Notes: generated from the letters alone by a model not told the origin. DNA of 64,000 nt from Streptomyces sp. IMTB 2501 (GCF_001953885.1 NZ_MQUS01000029.1:12534-76533); one strand, 5' to 3'. Counted from the stretch's first letter, positions 25,953 to 34,280 are shown. Program-made: numbers and translations.

Positions 25953-26777
25953 TCATGCGGCTGGAGGTTCCTCCGTCTCCGGTGGTGCGGCTCGGTCGTC
26001 GATGACGATGCGGACGGGCGTTCCGTCGCCGCCGCGGCTGGGCTTGCTGATGATCTCCTGCAATGCTGCGGTGATCTTCTGCCGGATGTGGTCGGCGATG
26101 GCCCGGGTCACGGGGTTACCGGTCGTCTCTGCCACCTGGCCGAGGCTGGTGATGGCGGCTACGAGGCTGGGTCCGGAGAAGCGGACGCTGACGAATCCGT
26201 CGTGGTCTTCGACCTTGCCGGGGATGTGGAAGTGCTGTTCGTTTCCGGCGACTTGGATGAGGAAGGCCCAGGTGTCACGGTGGGCTTCGACAGTGGCGTG
26301 GGCGACGCCCGCGGCGGCGCGGAGGATGTCCGGATCGGGTTCGGCAGGGCCGGGGGCCTCAGCCTCCGAGTACAGTTCCAACGCCGCAGGCTCGGGTCGT
26401 GTCGGCGGTGAGGGATCCGCGGCAGGCTCGGGCTCGGGTGGGCTGTCGGTTTCCGGTACGGCCGGCGTGCTGGCGGCCTGCGCCCGGAGTTGGCTGTCGA
26501 CTTGGGCGATGGTGCCGCGGATGGCGACGAGTTCGTTGCCGATGTGGGCGAGTGGCCCGGAGGTGATGTCGTTGGTGCGGGCCATGGCGTCGCGGGCGAC
26601 GGCCCGGATTTCGGCGAGGCCGGTGGTGATGGCGGCGGTGGTGTCCTGCCGGATCTGGTCGATCGTGTGCTGCTGGTCAGAGACCTGCTGCTTGATTGCG
26701 GCGAGGTTGGCTGTGATCTGGGTGAGCTGGTGGCTGATCTGCCGGATGGACTCCCTGTCTGCGTTGCCGAATGGCAC
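25953..26777 (-). CDS. Conserved hypothetical protein with N-terminal coiled coil
   Basis: The 274-residue protein starts at GTG 26777 after a GAGGGGGG ribosome-binding site. The N-terminal 90 residues form heptad-rich helices (IRQISHQLTQITANLAAIKQ, QTIDQ-type repeats, ITTGLAEIRAVARDAMART). A Pro/Glu/Ala-rich linker follows (about 100-145). Next is a globular domain with AHATVEAHRDTWAFLIQVAG, HFHIPGKVEDHDGFVSVRFS and VTRAIADHIRQKITAALQEI. There is no signal or membrane helix. The architecture suggests a self-associating cytoplasmic protein, as found on actinobacterial plasmids and integrative elements; no function is assigned. Confidence 0.65.
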   Translation of the reverse strand: MPFGNADRESIRQISHQLTQITANLAAIKQQVSDQQHTIDQIRQDTTAAITTGLAEIRAVARDAMARTNDITSGPLAHIGNELVAIRGTIAQVDSQLRAQAASTPAVPETDSPPEPEPAADPSPPTRPEPAALELYSEAEAPGPAEPDPDILRAAAGVAHATVEAHRDTWAFLIQVAGNEQHFHIPGKVEDHDGFVSVRFSGPSLVAAITSLGQVAETTGNPVTRAIADHIRQKITAALQEIISKPSRGGDGTPVRIVIDDRAAPPETEEPPAA

Positions 26778-26890
26778 GTTCCCCCCTCATGGTCACTAGT
26801 GACCTGGAACAGGGTGGAGTCGGGCCAACCTGGCGACAAGGATGCGATTCGGACACATGGCGGGCCCCGCACGGGTGCGGTCGAGGCTGT

Positions 26891-27133
26891 TCAGTGCCGG
26901 GGCTGGATGTCGTAGATCCGGACGGTCTGCTTGTCCTCGTTGACGGCGAGGATTGCGATCACGAGGGGCCGGACGAGGATGCGGTGGCTTCCGTCGTCGA
27001 TGCCGTAGGGCTCGGTTTCGATGAACGGCTCGTGGCAGACGTCGGACAGCGCCATGGTGAGCTGTGCGCTGGCGTCGTCGGGGAGAGAGTCCCACACCGC
27101 CAGGAGGGTCTCGTCGCAGAGGAGCCGGTACAC
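26891..27133 (-). CDS. Putative RelE/ParE-like toxin of a two-gene pair
   Basis: This 80-residue protein starts MYRLLCDETLLAVWDSLPDD, has a helical middle (SAQLTMALSDVCHEPFIETE) and ends in three predicted strands (SHRILVRPLVIAILAVNEDK, QTVRIYDIQP). Size and the beta-alpha-alpha-beta-beta-beta order match RelE/ParE-type toxins, which cleave mRNA or act on gyrase, but the motif match is not decisive. It lies 18 bp after a 94-residue partner gene on the same strand, the usual antitoxin-toxin order. No catalytic residue can be named with confidence. Confidence 0.5.
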   Translation of the reverse strand: MYRLLCDETLLAVWDSLPDDASAQLTMALSDVCHEPFIETEPYGIDDGSHRILVRPLVIAILAVNEDKQTVRIYDIQPRH

Positions 27134-27151
27134 AGCCCCCAGCTTGTCAGG

Positions 27152-27436
27152 TCAGGCAGCGCCCCGTGACCTGATTCGCGCAGCATCCCCGAGAACACGC
27201 TCGGTGACGTCAACCCACTGCCCCGGGGGTTCCTCGCCACGCGCCTCAGCGGCTGCGATCTCCCGGCCGCGCTCGACAGCAGCAACGACGCGCTCCGCCC
27301 GCTCCACCCACTCAGCGAACGTCTGCAGCAGCTCGCCCTCCGGCGCACGGTTGATCTCACCGAGAAACTTCTGGGCCAGGACAGGGTTGCCGAGGGCGTC
27401 ACAGATCCGCTCGATGGTCCACGGCTGCTCGCTCAT
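27152..27436 (-). CDS. Putative antitoxin partner (hypothetical protein)
   Basis: The 94-residue protein starts at ATG 27436 with GGGAGG upstream. MSEQPWTIERICDALGNPVL and AQKFLGEINRAPEGELLQTF suggest a small helical N-terminal domain. A long amphipathic helix (EWVERAERVVAAVERGREIA) and an acidic-to-basic C-terminal tail follow. There is no obvious helix-turn-helix. Placed 18 bp upstream of the RelE-like gene and co-directional, it is the candidate antitoxin. The assignment rests on gene order, size and the neighbour, not on a family motif. Confidence 0.45.
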   Translation of the reverse strand: MSEQPWTIERICDALGNPVLAQKFLGEINRAPEGELLQTFAEWVERAERVVAAVERGREIAAAEARGEEPPGQWVDVTERVLGDAARIRSRGAA

Positions 27437-28036
27437 CCCGGCCTCCCAAACTTTAGCGGGCTTGAGTTTCAGGCTAGCGCGATCCCGGGACCACATACCA
27501 AGAATCCTGTGGGCGAATACTGTCCGAGTACTCCACGCGGAATTGCCAGCCGGGTTCCGTACCACGTTGTCGACCGTCCGGCGAGTGGCAGCCGCGCGTC
27601 GAGCAGGGTGCCCTTCCGGTCATGTGCGGCGTACCGTCGCATCCCCCGCGAAGGGGCACCTTGGGGCTGCCTGGCCCGCTGGCTGTAGGGGTACACGCCC
27701 GCGGGCCGCCGCATGTCTGATCGTCCCGGCGTTGGGTACACGCCCGGTCGTCACGGGCCCTACGGCTACCGCATCCCGTGGCTACGGCCGGGGGCACCAC
27801 GCTGCGGGAGAGCGGCAGCACCTTCCGGGACCGTACGGCCAAGGGCACTCGAAGACCCCTCGCCGGGTGATCAGCGCCGGCTTAGCAACCTGCGGCCGCT
27901 CGTCAACCCGCCCGCCCGGGATCCACGGCGTCCCGTGCGGGCGGACGGGATCGGCCTTCAGGACCAGACGCGGGCCAACCGGATGACAGCGCAGGCTACG
28001 GCCGTGCCGCGCGCTTCATCGTGCCGTTGTCCCGGC
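27437..28036. other. 600-bp stretch without a convincing gene
   Basis: Frames here are short and Arg/Pro/Gly-rich. A 13-bp direct repeat, GGGTACACGCCCG, occurs at 27689-27701 and 27734-27746, 45 bp apart. Promoters for the divergent small genes on either side should lie here. Confidence 0.4.
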
Positions 28037-28270
28037 ATGGAGCCTGGAGACGAGGAACTGTCGGCGCTGCTGGACGAGCCCGGCGATCTGCTGCCCTTGC
28101 TGACGTTCGGTGAAGCGCGGGCGCTGCACTACGTCGCGCACCTGCTCGGGCTGGGAGACGCTTCTGGAGCGGACGCCGCACGCGAGATGGAGATGCGCTT
28201 GGAGCGCCGGCTGAAGGTGATGTTCCCGGGCCAGGACATCTTGCTGAAGTCCGTGCAATACGACTGGTAG
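28037..28270 (+). CDS. Small hypothetical acidic protein
   Basis: The 77-residue protein is taken from ATG 28037 (MEPGDEELSALLDEPGDLLP). The upstream extension in frame is not protein-like. It looks helical: LLTFGEARALHYVAHLLGLG and DAAREMEMRLERRLKVMFPG. Third codon positions are G/C-rich. No family is recognised. It may form a small gene pair with the next frame. Confidence 0.5.
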   Translation: MEPGDEELSALLDEPGDLLPLLTFGEARALHYVAHLLGLGDASGADAAREMEMRLERRLKVMFPGQDILLKSVQYDW

Positions 28271-28342
28271 CAGGGCGGCGGCCGGACGGGCGAGAGCACT
28301 GACCACGCCGTGCCGTGTTGTCCTATCCCGCGTTGTCGCGGC

Positions 28343-28576
28343 GTGAACACATTTCGCGAAGCGCACGAGAAGCTCCTCGAGGAAGAGGGCATGTACGAGT
28401 TGCTCCTCACTGCCGATCAGGCGCGGGCCACTCTGCGCGCGCTGGAGGCCGCTGGAGACGATGTTCATGCCGCTGCCGCCCGCGACCGTCTTCAACGGCA
28501 GATTGAACGGCGGCACCCTCGACGTCGGACCCAAGACGAGGACCGGGAGGCGAGGGAACGGCGGTTGCCTCCCTAG
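28343..28576 (+). CDS. Small hypothetical protein
   Basis: The 77-residue frame is taken from GTG 28343 (VNTFREAHEKLLEEEGMYEL). It is helical and highly charged: LLTADQARATLRALEAAGDD, VHAAAARDRLQRQIERRH, and a basic/acidic tail QDEDREARERRLPP. No RBS is obvious. A charged helical protein of this size could bind nucleic acid or another protein, but nothing specific can be said. Confidence 0.45.
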   Translation: MNTFREAHEKLLEEEGMYELLLTADQARATLRALEAAGDDVHAAAARDRLQRQIERRHPRRRTQDEDREARERRLPP

Positions 28577-28660
28577 GATCTCCCGGACGCCGACGCGTTG
28601 CAGGCCCTGGCGGTGCCCAGCAAGCGCAGGCGCCCGCTCAACCAGGCGTAAACGCACGAC

Positions 28661-28693
28661 CGCCCCGTCCTCAATCGTCGGAGGAACGGGGCG
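28661..28693 (+). terminator. Terminator-like hairpin
   Basis: CGCCCCGTCCTC (28661-28672) pairs with GAGG-A-ACGGGGCG (28681-28693), one bulged A, 8-nt loop. It lies 85 bp after the small-gene pair and before the IS5 copy. Confidence 0.55.
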
Positions 28694-28845
28694 AAACAGG
28701 CAGGCCGCGCGGCCAAGACTCCGCGCTCGGTCACACGACCGTTGGGACCATCCCCGCAGCGGGACGGTCTGCCGCCACGCAGAAACGTCACCTGCCTGCC
28801 ACTATCGACCGCCTCCGCGAGGCGACCACGAACGCCGTAACCGGG

Positions 28846-29694
28846 GTGAGTGAACGCAAGCCGTACCCGAGCGACTTATCGGATGGGCAGTGGTCGTTGA
28901 TCGAGCCGTTAGTCATCGCGTGGAAGGACCGGCACCGTTCGGCCAGTGGCCACCAGGGCGCCTATGCGATGCGGGAGATCGTGAACGCGATCCTCTACCA
29001 GGGCCGGACCGGCTGCCAGTGAGCCTGTCTCCCGCACGATCTTCTCCAGAAGAGCGCGACGTACTACTACTTCGCCGCCTGGTGGGAAGACGGGACCGAC
29101 CAGGTCATCCATGAACTCCTGCGCTGCCAGGTGCGGGAGAGGCCCCGCCGATCAGAGGACCCGACCCTGGTGGTGCTGGACACCCAGAGTGTCCACGCCG
29201 CGGCCGGGGTCCCCGCCACGACGACCGGCCGGGATCCGGCCAAGCGGGTGCCGGGCCGCAAACGGGGGCTGGCCGTGGACGTCCTCGGCCTGGTCATCGG
29301 GGTGGTCGTCCTCCCCGCGAGCGCGCACGACAACGCCGCGGGCATCGCCCTGCTGGACCAGGTCGCCGAGCACGCCGACGGCACCGTCGAGAAGGCGCTG
29401 GTCGACCAGGGCTTCAAGAACCAGGTCGTCGCCCACGGCGCCCACCTGGGCATCGACGTCGAGATCGTCGAACGCAACCCGCAGGACAAGGGGTTTGTCC
29501 CGCAGTCGAAGCGGTGGAGGGTCGAGCAGGTCTACGGGATCTTGATACTGCACCGGCGCCTGGTCCGCGACTACGAGCACCGCCCGGCCTCCTCCGCCCC
29601 CTGCGTCTACTGGGCGATGACACACGTCATGACCCGACGCCTCACCCACGCGAACACCCCTACCTGGCCCGAGGCGCAGGCGGTAGTCGCGTGA
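28846..29694 (+). pseudogene. IS5 family transposase interrupted by one in-frame TGA
   Basis: From GTG 28846 the frame reads VSERKPYPSDLSDGQWSLIE, then AYAMREIVNAILYQGRTGCQ. It meets TGA at 29020-29022 where the family has Trp (GCQW), and continues in the same frame with SATYYYFAAWWEDGTDQVIH, TLVVLDTQSVHAAAGVPATT, VPGRKRGLAVDVLGLVIGVV, ALVDQGFKNQVVAHGAHLGI and RWRVEQVYGILILHRRLVRD. The acidic residues (LDTQS, VDQGFK, VEQ.YG) are all present. Full length is 282 codons apart from the single nonsense codon, so this is a very recent casualty or could be read through. Confidence 0.85.
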
Positions 29695-30112
29695 ACCTCC
29701 GGCCGCTGCTCGACGCGCTGGACATCCAGGAGGATGCCGCCCGAGCCCTGACCGATGACCTGCGAGGACAGATCGGCGAACTACAGGGTCGGCTGCGGGA
29801 GGCCGAGACACACCTCGAGCATCTCGTGATCACCCGGAAAACCGTCACCGGCCTTGCCGACCGGCTCCCGGCCGGCGCACCGGACCTGCCCGAGCACCCG
29901 GACTACCCCACTACCCCCGCATCCTCGCCGTCTTCAACGAGGCCACCCGACCGCTGCGGGCCCGCGACGTCTGTGAAGCCCTCGGCCACGAACCGCTGCC
30001 GAAGAACATCGAGGGCACCCGGGCCAAGCTGAAACGCCTGGTCAAGCTCGGTATCTTCGCCGAAGCCGGCACAGGCAACTTCGCCAGGAAACAGCAGTCG
30101 GCGACGCGCTGA
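29691..30112 (+). pseudogene. IS5-associated accessory protein, frameshifted
   Basis: A GTG at 29691 overlaps the transposase stop by 4 nt. The N-terminal part is coiled-coil-like: MNLRPLLDALDIQEDAARAL, TDDLRGQIGELQGRLREAET. At about 29908 the frame shifts, and the C-terminal part reads ILAVFNEATRPLRARDVCEA, LGHEPLPKNIEGTRAKLKRL and VKLGIFAEAGTGNFARKQ, a winged-helix-like DNA-binding region, to TGA 30110-30112. Similar passenger genes follow some Streptomyces IS5 transposases. Its role is unknown. Confidence 0.6.
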
Positions 30113-30161
30113 CCCACTGTCCAGCTCACCCGGAAAGAGACACCGGCCCGCGAACCTCTGC

Positions 30162-30815
30162 TCACATCTCCAGCCTCTGCGGCGGAACCTCGCGGACCAA
30201 ACTGGTCAGCGGGCTATGGGTGCGCCACCCCAGGAACTCGTAGAGCGCCCGCCCCTCGACCGTCGCGGCCAGCACAGCAGACGAGGAGCCCGCGGCAACA
30301 GCAGCGTTCTCAAGCGTCCGCATGACGAGGCTGCCAAGTCCCTTGCGACGGTGGGCTGGCGAAGTCTCGACCTGGTCGACGACGGCGGTGCGCCCGGGAC
30401 CGGGCACGGCGACCTGACCACGGGCGGCGAACGCACCGTCCTCTGTTAGCACGAGCACCCGCGTGACGCCGCCCCGCGCCCAAGTACGCACCTGGTAGCC
30501 GTCGGGGGCCACTGCGGCGGTTGTGTGCAGCAGTGCCGACATCAGGAAACCGTCGTCATCAAGGCGCCAGCCAGGCGCTGCCCATGAGGCGACAGTCCGC
30601 GGCGGCAAGAAGAGCTTGAGCCAGGTGTCCGGGACGGTAAACGTCTCCGTCAGTTTGCGGACCAGCGACTCGTCAGCATCCGGCAGCACGTGCCGGGTGA
30701 CCTGGCCGGTCAGCCCGACGTCGACGGTGAAGCCCCAGGGCTCGGACACCGGCGGCGCGGCTCCACGTGAGACAACCCAGCCCTCCACCCATGAACGTAC
30801 GACTTCGGCGTCCAT
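30162..30815 (-). CDS. GNAT family N-acetyltransferase
   Basis: The start is ATG 30815, with GGAGGGA upstream. The 217-residue protein has an unusual N-terminal half (VRSWVEGWVVSRGAAPPVSE and TFTVPDTWLKLFLPPRTVAS) and a C-terminal GNAT fold: VLVLTEDGAFAARGQVAVPG, VVDQVETSPAHRRKGLGSLV with the acetyl-CoA-binding RRKGLG, MRTLENAAVAAGSSSAVLAA and ALYEFLGWRTHSPL. The acceptor substrate is unknown. It is intact and appears monocistronic between an IS5 passenger and the Cas6e-like fragment. Confidence 0.88.
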   Translation of the reverse strand: MDAEVVRSWVEGWVVSRGAAPPVSEPWGFTVDVGLTGQVTRHVLPDADESLVRKLTETFTVPDTWLKLFLPPRTVASWAAPGWRLDDDGFLMSALLHTTAAVAPDGYQVRTWARGGVTRVLVLTEDGAFAARGQVAVPGPGRTAVVDQVETSPAHRRKGLGSLVMRTLENAAVAAGSSSAVLAATVEGRALYEFLGWRTHSPLTSLVREVPPQRLEM

Positions 30816-30854
30816 GCGGATCCCTCCGTAATAAGTGAAGAACACGACTGCACA

Positions 30855-31232
30855 TTACATGAGCAGCCTTGCCAAGAAGTGGCAGCCAGCGGCGCCACGA
30901 ATCAGCTCTCCTGCCCCACCCGCAATCGGAAAGGGGCATCTGCCCACGAACCGCCCTCTCAGAGCCTCGGAGGGGATGCGTGGCCAGTCGGCTGGGACGC
31001 GTGCCTGGACTACCAGAACCAGTACGCCGGTCTTCACGTCTACGGACCAGGTCGACAGGATGCCCATCTGCGCGCGGGCGTCCGATGCCCCGTCTTCCAC
31101 CCAGTTGCAGAAGCCGCTCATGACGTTTCGGTGCATCTGTTGTGCGTCGATCAGTGCCTTGGCGGTGTAGGGGTGGCGTGCATCGAGGGTGAGAACGCTG
31201 TGCGAGGTGATGAACCGGGCGGTGCCGCGCAT
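30855..31232 (-). pseudogene. Cas6e-like protein, N-terminal part
   Basis: A 125-residue frame from ATG 31232 reads FITSHSVLTLDARHPYTAKA, LIDAQQMHRNVMSGFCNWVE, DARAQMGILSTWSVDVKTGV and LVLVVQARVPADWPRIPSEA. The order of R-H..., DA..MHR..M...F, ARAQ.G.L, and LVVQ....DW..IP matches the N-terminal RAMP domain of actinobacterial Cas6e (CasE/Cse3), the crRNA-processing endonuclease of type I-E systems. After residue 90 the sequence becomes Gly/Arg-rich and ends early; Cas6e is usually about 210-230 residues. The C-terminal half is therefore missing or scrambled. No repeat array and no other type I-E cas gene is visible. The call rests on pattern, not on a search. Confidence 0.5.
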
Positions 31233-31892
31233 GGGGTCACGTCCCATGCGATGACGGTGGGCTCGGGCGTGATGCGGGTGCGGGTTTCCCATCGCGTGGC
31301 GTGCGCACGGTGGTCGGGGTGGAAGGTGACGGGCTGGTCGCTGATCGGGAACCAGCCCGCGCGCTGCGGCTGGACGATGCGCCACAGGTCCGAGCGGTTC
31401 GCATTGCTGTCGTGGGGGCGCTGGTGGAGGAAGGCGCTGAGGGCCTGGTCGAAGTTCAGGAAGGAGGGACCGCCCCCGACCAGCAAGCCGTGGCCGGGCC
31501 GGGGAGCGTTGGGGTCCCGGTTGATGATCCACTCGGTGCGCGGCCACGGCGTGGTCACCCGGTCCGACTCTTCCTGGCCGCGCAGCCGAGAAGTGGAGGC
31601 GCTGGAGGACGGCGGGCTGAGGGAGACGACACGGATGCCGTGGACGTCCTGGTCGTCCCCCCCGCAGCAGCGCGGCGACCGTCGGGCCGGGTAGGCACAG
31701 TTCCAGGAAGGTCGCCGTGCTGTAGCGCCAGCCTCGCTCCGTCAACGGGGTGTCGTCGTCCAACGTGACCTGACCATGGTGCAGCTGCCACTGTTGCGCG
31801 TCCGCGACGAGTACCAGCCGGACGTTCACGGCGGCGCGCTCGCCGAGCATCGCCACCAGCGTGGCCGTCTCCGTCTGCCCGCCGTTCACCAT
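31151..31892 (-). pseudogene. Unknown actinobacterial protein with a frameshift in a G7 run
   Basis: From ATG 31892 the frame reads MVNGGQTETATLVAMLGERA, VNVRLVLVADAQQWQLHHGQ, TLDDDTPLTERGWRYSTATF and LELCLPGPTVAALLRG. At a run of seven C on the plus strand (31657-31663) the frame breaks. One base less would continue into TPWPRTEWIINRDPNAPRPG, HGLLVGGGPSFLNFDQALSA, DLWRIVQPQRAGWFPISDQP and TPEPTVIAWDVTPCAA. Both halves are clearly coding. The 3' end overlaps the Cas6e-like gene by about 80 bp in another frame. The family and function are not recognised. The shift could be decay, slippage-based switching or a sequencing error. Confidence 0.5.
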
Positions 31893-32330
31893 GACCGGCT
31901 CCGCTCTCCCAGTAGCGCGTGGAGCCGAACCAGGCGCATCGTCACGGCCCGTGCTCCCAAGCAGGCTACGTCGTCCGCCACAACGCCAGCGCACACCCAC
32001 AATCAACGAATGTGACCTACATGCGCTGCAGATGACAAGAACTGATCAGCCAACCCGAGAACCGATAAACCCGCAGCTCATGGCGCCGACCACACGGAGG
32101 AGCCCGCCCTGTCTACCAACCCGGCACCCCAGACCATGAGCACCAAACTGATCGACCCTGCTCAACCCAGCCAGACCTGATCAGGAAGACTGCTCCTGTA
32201 CACCGCACTCGCCGACCTCGGACTCGACTGGGCAGCAGCCTGACGCTGCACCGCGTTATCCGGGCAAGCGTGTAACGGCGCCCCGACCACCTGGCGCAGC
32301 CCCCGGCATCTACCGGACCGGCCCGCGGTC
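31893..32330. other. 438-bp stretch without a convincing gene
   Basis: No frame is coherent beyond about 20 residues (one reads LLLYTALADLGLDWAAA and stops). The promoter for the minus-strand gene at 31892 should lie here. Confidence 0.4.
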
Positions 32331-32505
32331 ATGGCTTCGGAGGGTTCATGTCCATGCACTCAGGTCCGATGGTCCAGAACTGGGCGAGATCCGGGACGAA
32401 GTAGTCCAGCCATACGGGACGTTGGTGCCGTCGCCGTAGCGGAAGCTTTGGGGTGAAACCGCCAGTGTCGTTCTCGTGGACAAAGCCACGTTGGCGGTGC
32501 GGCTC
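32331..32505 (-). pseudogene. C-terminal fragment of an unknown protein
   Basis: A minus-strand frame reads RGFVHENDTGGFTPKLPLRR, RHQRPVWLDYFVPDLAQFWT and IGPECMDMNPPKP, then stop. Codons end almost always in G or C and the composition is protein-like, but no start codon is available and no family is recognised. It lies head-to-head with a radical-SAM fragment, so it may be a relic of a neighbouring peptide-maturation gene; this is only positional. Confidence 0.35.
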
Positions 32506-32523
32506 GCGGCGGGGCTGAGGTAG

Positions 32524-32700
32524 TCGTGTGGGACACGACGTACGCGTGCCCGCTGCGATGCTCGCACTGCTACAACGAATCCGGTCGGCGCCCTGCGCGG
32601 CAGCTGAGCCCGGCCGACATGCTGCGAGTCGCCGGCGCGCTGATCGATTTCGGCCCGAGGGTGGTGGCGCTGTCCGGGGCTGATCCGCTTAGCGGCCAGG
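32524..32700 (+). pseudogene. Radical SAM protein, N-terminal fragment
   Basis: The frame reads VVWDTTYACPLRCSHCYNES with the CxxxCxxC cluster motif for the [4Fe-4S]-SAM centre. It continues with GRRPARQLSPADMLRVAGAL and IDFGPRVVALSGADPL, where families have SGGEPL: Gly-Glu has become Ala-Asp. After about 32700 an IS1182-type remnant takes over. This is the start of a SPASM/peptide-maturase-like radical SAM domain, truncated after about 55 residues. Confidence 0.7.
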
Positions 32701-32754
32701 CACCGCCCACAGCCAGCAGCACGTAAAGGGCCGCCGAGTACGCGGCAGCGATGA

Positions 32755-33005
32755 AGCAGACCACAGCACAACCGAGGTCCCCGGAACGACGCGACGGCAA
32801 CGGCGGCCTCTCAGAGGACTTCCACCTCGACTGGGACAACCCGGACGTTCACCTGCCCGCACGGCATCACCAGCCCGCCCTGGAAGCCCACCCTGGGCGA
32901 CGGACATACCCGACTGTCCGTCCTCTTCCCCCGCAAGGCATGCCGGGCATGCGACGACCGCCTGAAGTGCACCGGCAACGTCGACGGCAAAGGACGCCAC
33001 ATAAG
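32755..33005 (+). pseudogene. IS1182 family transposase, internal fragment
   Basis: The first frame gives GNGGLSEDFHLDWDN. A shift then gives FTCPHGITSPPWKPTLGDGH, TRLSVLFPRKACRACDDRLK and CTGNVDGKGRH. The D-x-DW block, a CP-x-G motif and the CRACDDRLKC cysteine pair match the central part of IS1182 transposases (compare the better-preserved copy at 7.9-8.8 kb). Both ends are missing. Confidence 0.55.
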
Positions 33006-33051
33006 ATCACCAACTACTGCTGAAACACATCAACAAACGCTGTCCCTGAAA

Positions 33052-33228
33052 GTGAACGAATCCGCGGCGCCGGTGGAGGTCGCGCGGATGGATCCGCGGG
33101 CCTGGCCCGATGTGCGTGACCCGGGCTCGGTGGAGGAGATCCGGGAGGCGTTCAGCCGACGGTACTGGATCCAGTACATGCCGCACGCCGGAGCGATCGA
33201 GGTCCGTGACATCGGGAGGGCGGGCTGA
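33052..33228 (+). CDS. Small hypothetical protein
   Basis: A 58-residue frame runs from GTG 33052: VNESAAPVEVARMDPRAWPD, VRDPGSVEEIREAFSRRYWI and QYMPHAGAIEVRDIGRAG. Codon third positions are nearly all G/C, and the sequence is well balanced, so coding is likely. It has no signal or membrane helix. It may be intact or a surviving fragment of a larger gene. No family is recognised. Confidence 0.45.
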   Translation: MNESAAPVEVARMDPRAWPDVRDPGSVEEIREAFSRRYWIQYMPHAGAIEVRDIGRAG

Positions 33229-33241
33229 CCTACTCCAGGTC

Positions 33242-33290
33242 AGAAGTCGGGTCGCCCGGGGCGTTCTCACCCCTGGGCGACCCGACTTCT
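33242..33290 (-). terminator. Strong terminator hairpin of the secreted-protein gene
   Basis: A perfect 16-bp stem, AGAAGTCGGGTCGCCC / GGGCGACCCGACTTCT, with a GC-rich 17-nt loop. It begins inside the stop codon of the minus-strand gene and lies between convergent genes, so it may act both ways. Confidence 0.8.
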
Positions 33291-33712
33291 CAGCAGTGGT
33301 TGATCACCTTGCTCCACGTGCTGAAGCCGCCCGAGGTGACGTACCAGTCGTTGACGAAGCCGATATTGCCGTTGTTGTCGTCCGCGTTGAACCAGTACGT
33401 GTCACCGTGGCCGTCCGCGTCCGCAGCCCCGGTCGTCCAGCAATACAGCTTGAGCCAGGTCCCGTCGGTGTAGTGACCCGAGCCGTCCACCACACCGCTC
33501 GTGTAGTCCGGCCCGTTGTGCAGCACGAGGGAGGAGCCCGCGTCGATGCCCGTCACCTGCGCACAGTACCCACCAGGGCGGTCGGGGAACACGTTCTGGC
33601 AAGAGACGGGGTCCGCACTCGCCGGACCCGCCGTCACCACCATCACTCCGGCCGCGAGTGCGAGGCCGCCCGCAATCGCCACGCCCCGCTTCGGCCACCG
33701 CTTGGCACCCAT
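33290..33712 (-). CDS. Small secreted protein
   Basis: The start is ATG 33712, with GGAGAA upstream. The 140-residue product has a twin-basic N-terminus and signal, MGAKRWPKRGVAIAGGLALA, with cleavage near ASA-DP. The mature domain is beta-rich with four cysteines (SCQNVF, GGYCAQ, KLYCWT, and a terminal NHC) and aromatic patches: SLVLHNGPDYTSGVVDGSGH and TYWFNADDNNGNIGFVNDWY. The pattern resembles SH3-like secreted proteins that end with a WYVT-type strand. An extracellular binding or inhibitor-like protein is possible; the function is unknown. Confidence 0.75.
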   Translation of the reverse strand: MGAKRWPKRGVAIAGGLALAAGVMVVTAGPASADPVSCQNVFPDRPGGYCAQVTGIDAGSSLVLHNGPDYTSGVVDGSGHYTDGTWLKLYCWTTGAADADGHGDTYWFNADDNNGNIGFVNDWYVTSGGFSTWSKVINHC

Positions 33713-34137
33713 GAAGTTCTCCGTCCTCTCGCTCTCGCCAACAGCATTGAGCACACATGCCAGGCGGGAAACCTGAGAACTCACAGGGCGCCAGCAGCCG
33801 CCTCGACACTGAAACCGCGCTTCTACTGCGACTGGCACGACGACTTCGGCACCTACACCTGGCCGCCAGCGTGGTCACCCCGTCGGTCGAACCGCAGCGC
33901 GGCGGGCGCCCGGAGGATCGTCTCCCGGGCACCCCACAGCCTCGTACTCACGACGTCGATCGCGACAGCGCCGACCGACACCGAAGACGGCCGAGAGGTG
34001 ACAGCAGTCCACCCCGGCGCATCACAGCCGGGACGGGCGGCGGAGCATGGGCTGATAGATACGGATCAGGCTGCTCGCCGCCCCTGGCAACAGAGTCGGG
34101 CCAACTGGCGAGCCCCCATGCGCGCACCGGGCAGGCT
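33713..34137. other. 425-bp stretch without a convincing gene
   Basis: Only Arg/Ser/Pro-rich frames. The promoter of the minus-strand secreted-protein gene lies at its left edge. Confidence 0.4.
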
Positions 34138-34140
34138 GAC

Positions 34141-34280
34141 CGTGCGCGGTCGTCGGCGAGGACGGCTGGGAGCTTCAGTTCCGCCTGGGGGCATGGGTCA
34201 GCAACCAGCGCAGCAGGGCTGCCACGTTGTCACCGGAGCGGGTGGAGCAGCTGTTCGGGATCGGGATGTGGTGGGCCTAG
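34141..34280 (+). pseudogene. Helicase-associated (HA) domain fragment
   Basis: The frame reads AVVGEDGWELQFRLGAWVSN, QRSRAATLSPERVEQLFGIG and MWWA, then TAG 34278-34280. The W..QF.LG.WV..QR....LS..R...L...GM.W pattern is the helicase-associated repeat found at the C-terminus of many actinobacterial DEAD/DEAH helicases. No helicase core is present. A second HA remnant lies at 42.6-43.0 kb. Confidence 0.55.

Noticed and set aside
30800..33300. A CRISPR array near the Cas6e-like fragment
   Set aside because: I looked for repeated 28-29-bp GC-rich dyads with constant spacing and found none; only isolated hairpins and short repeats are present.
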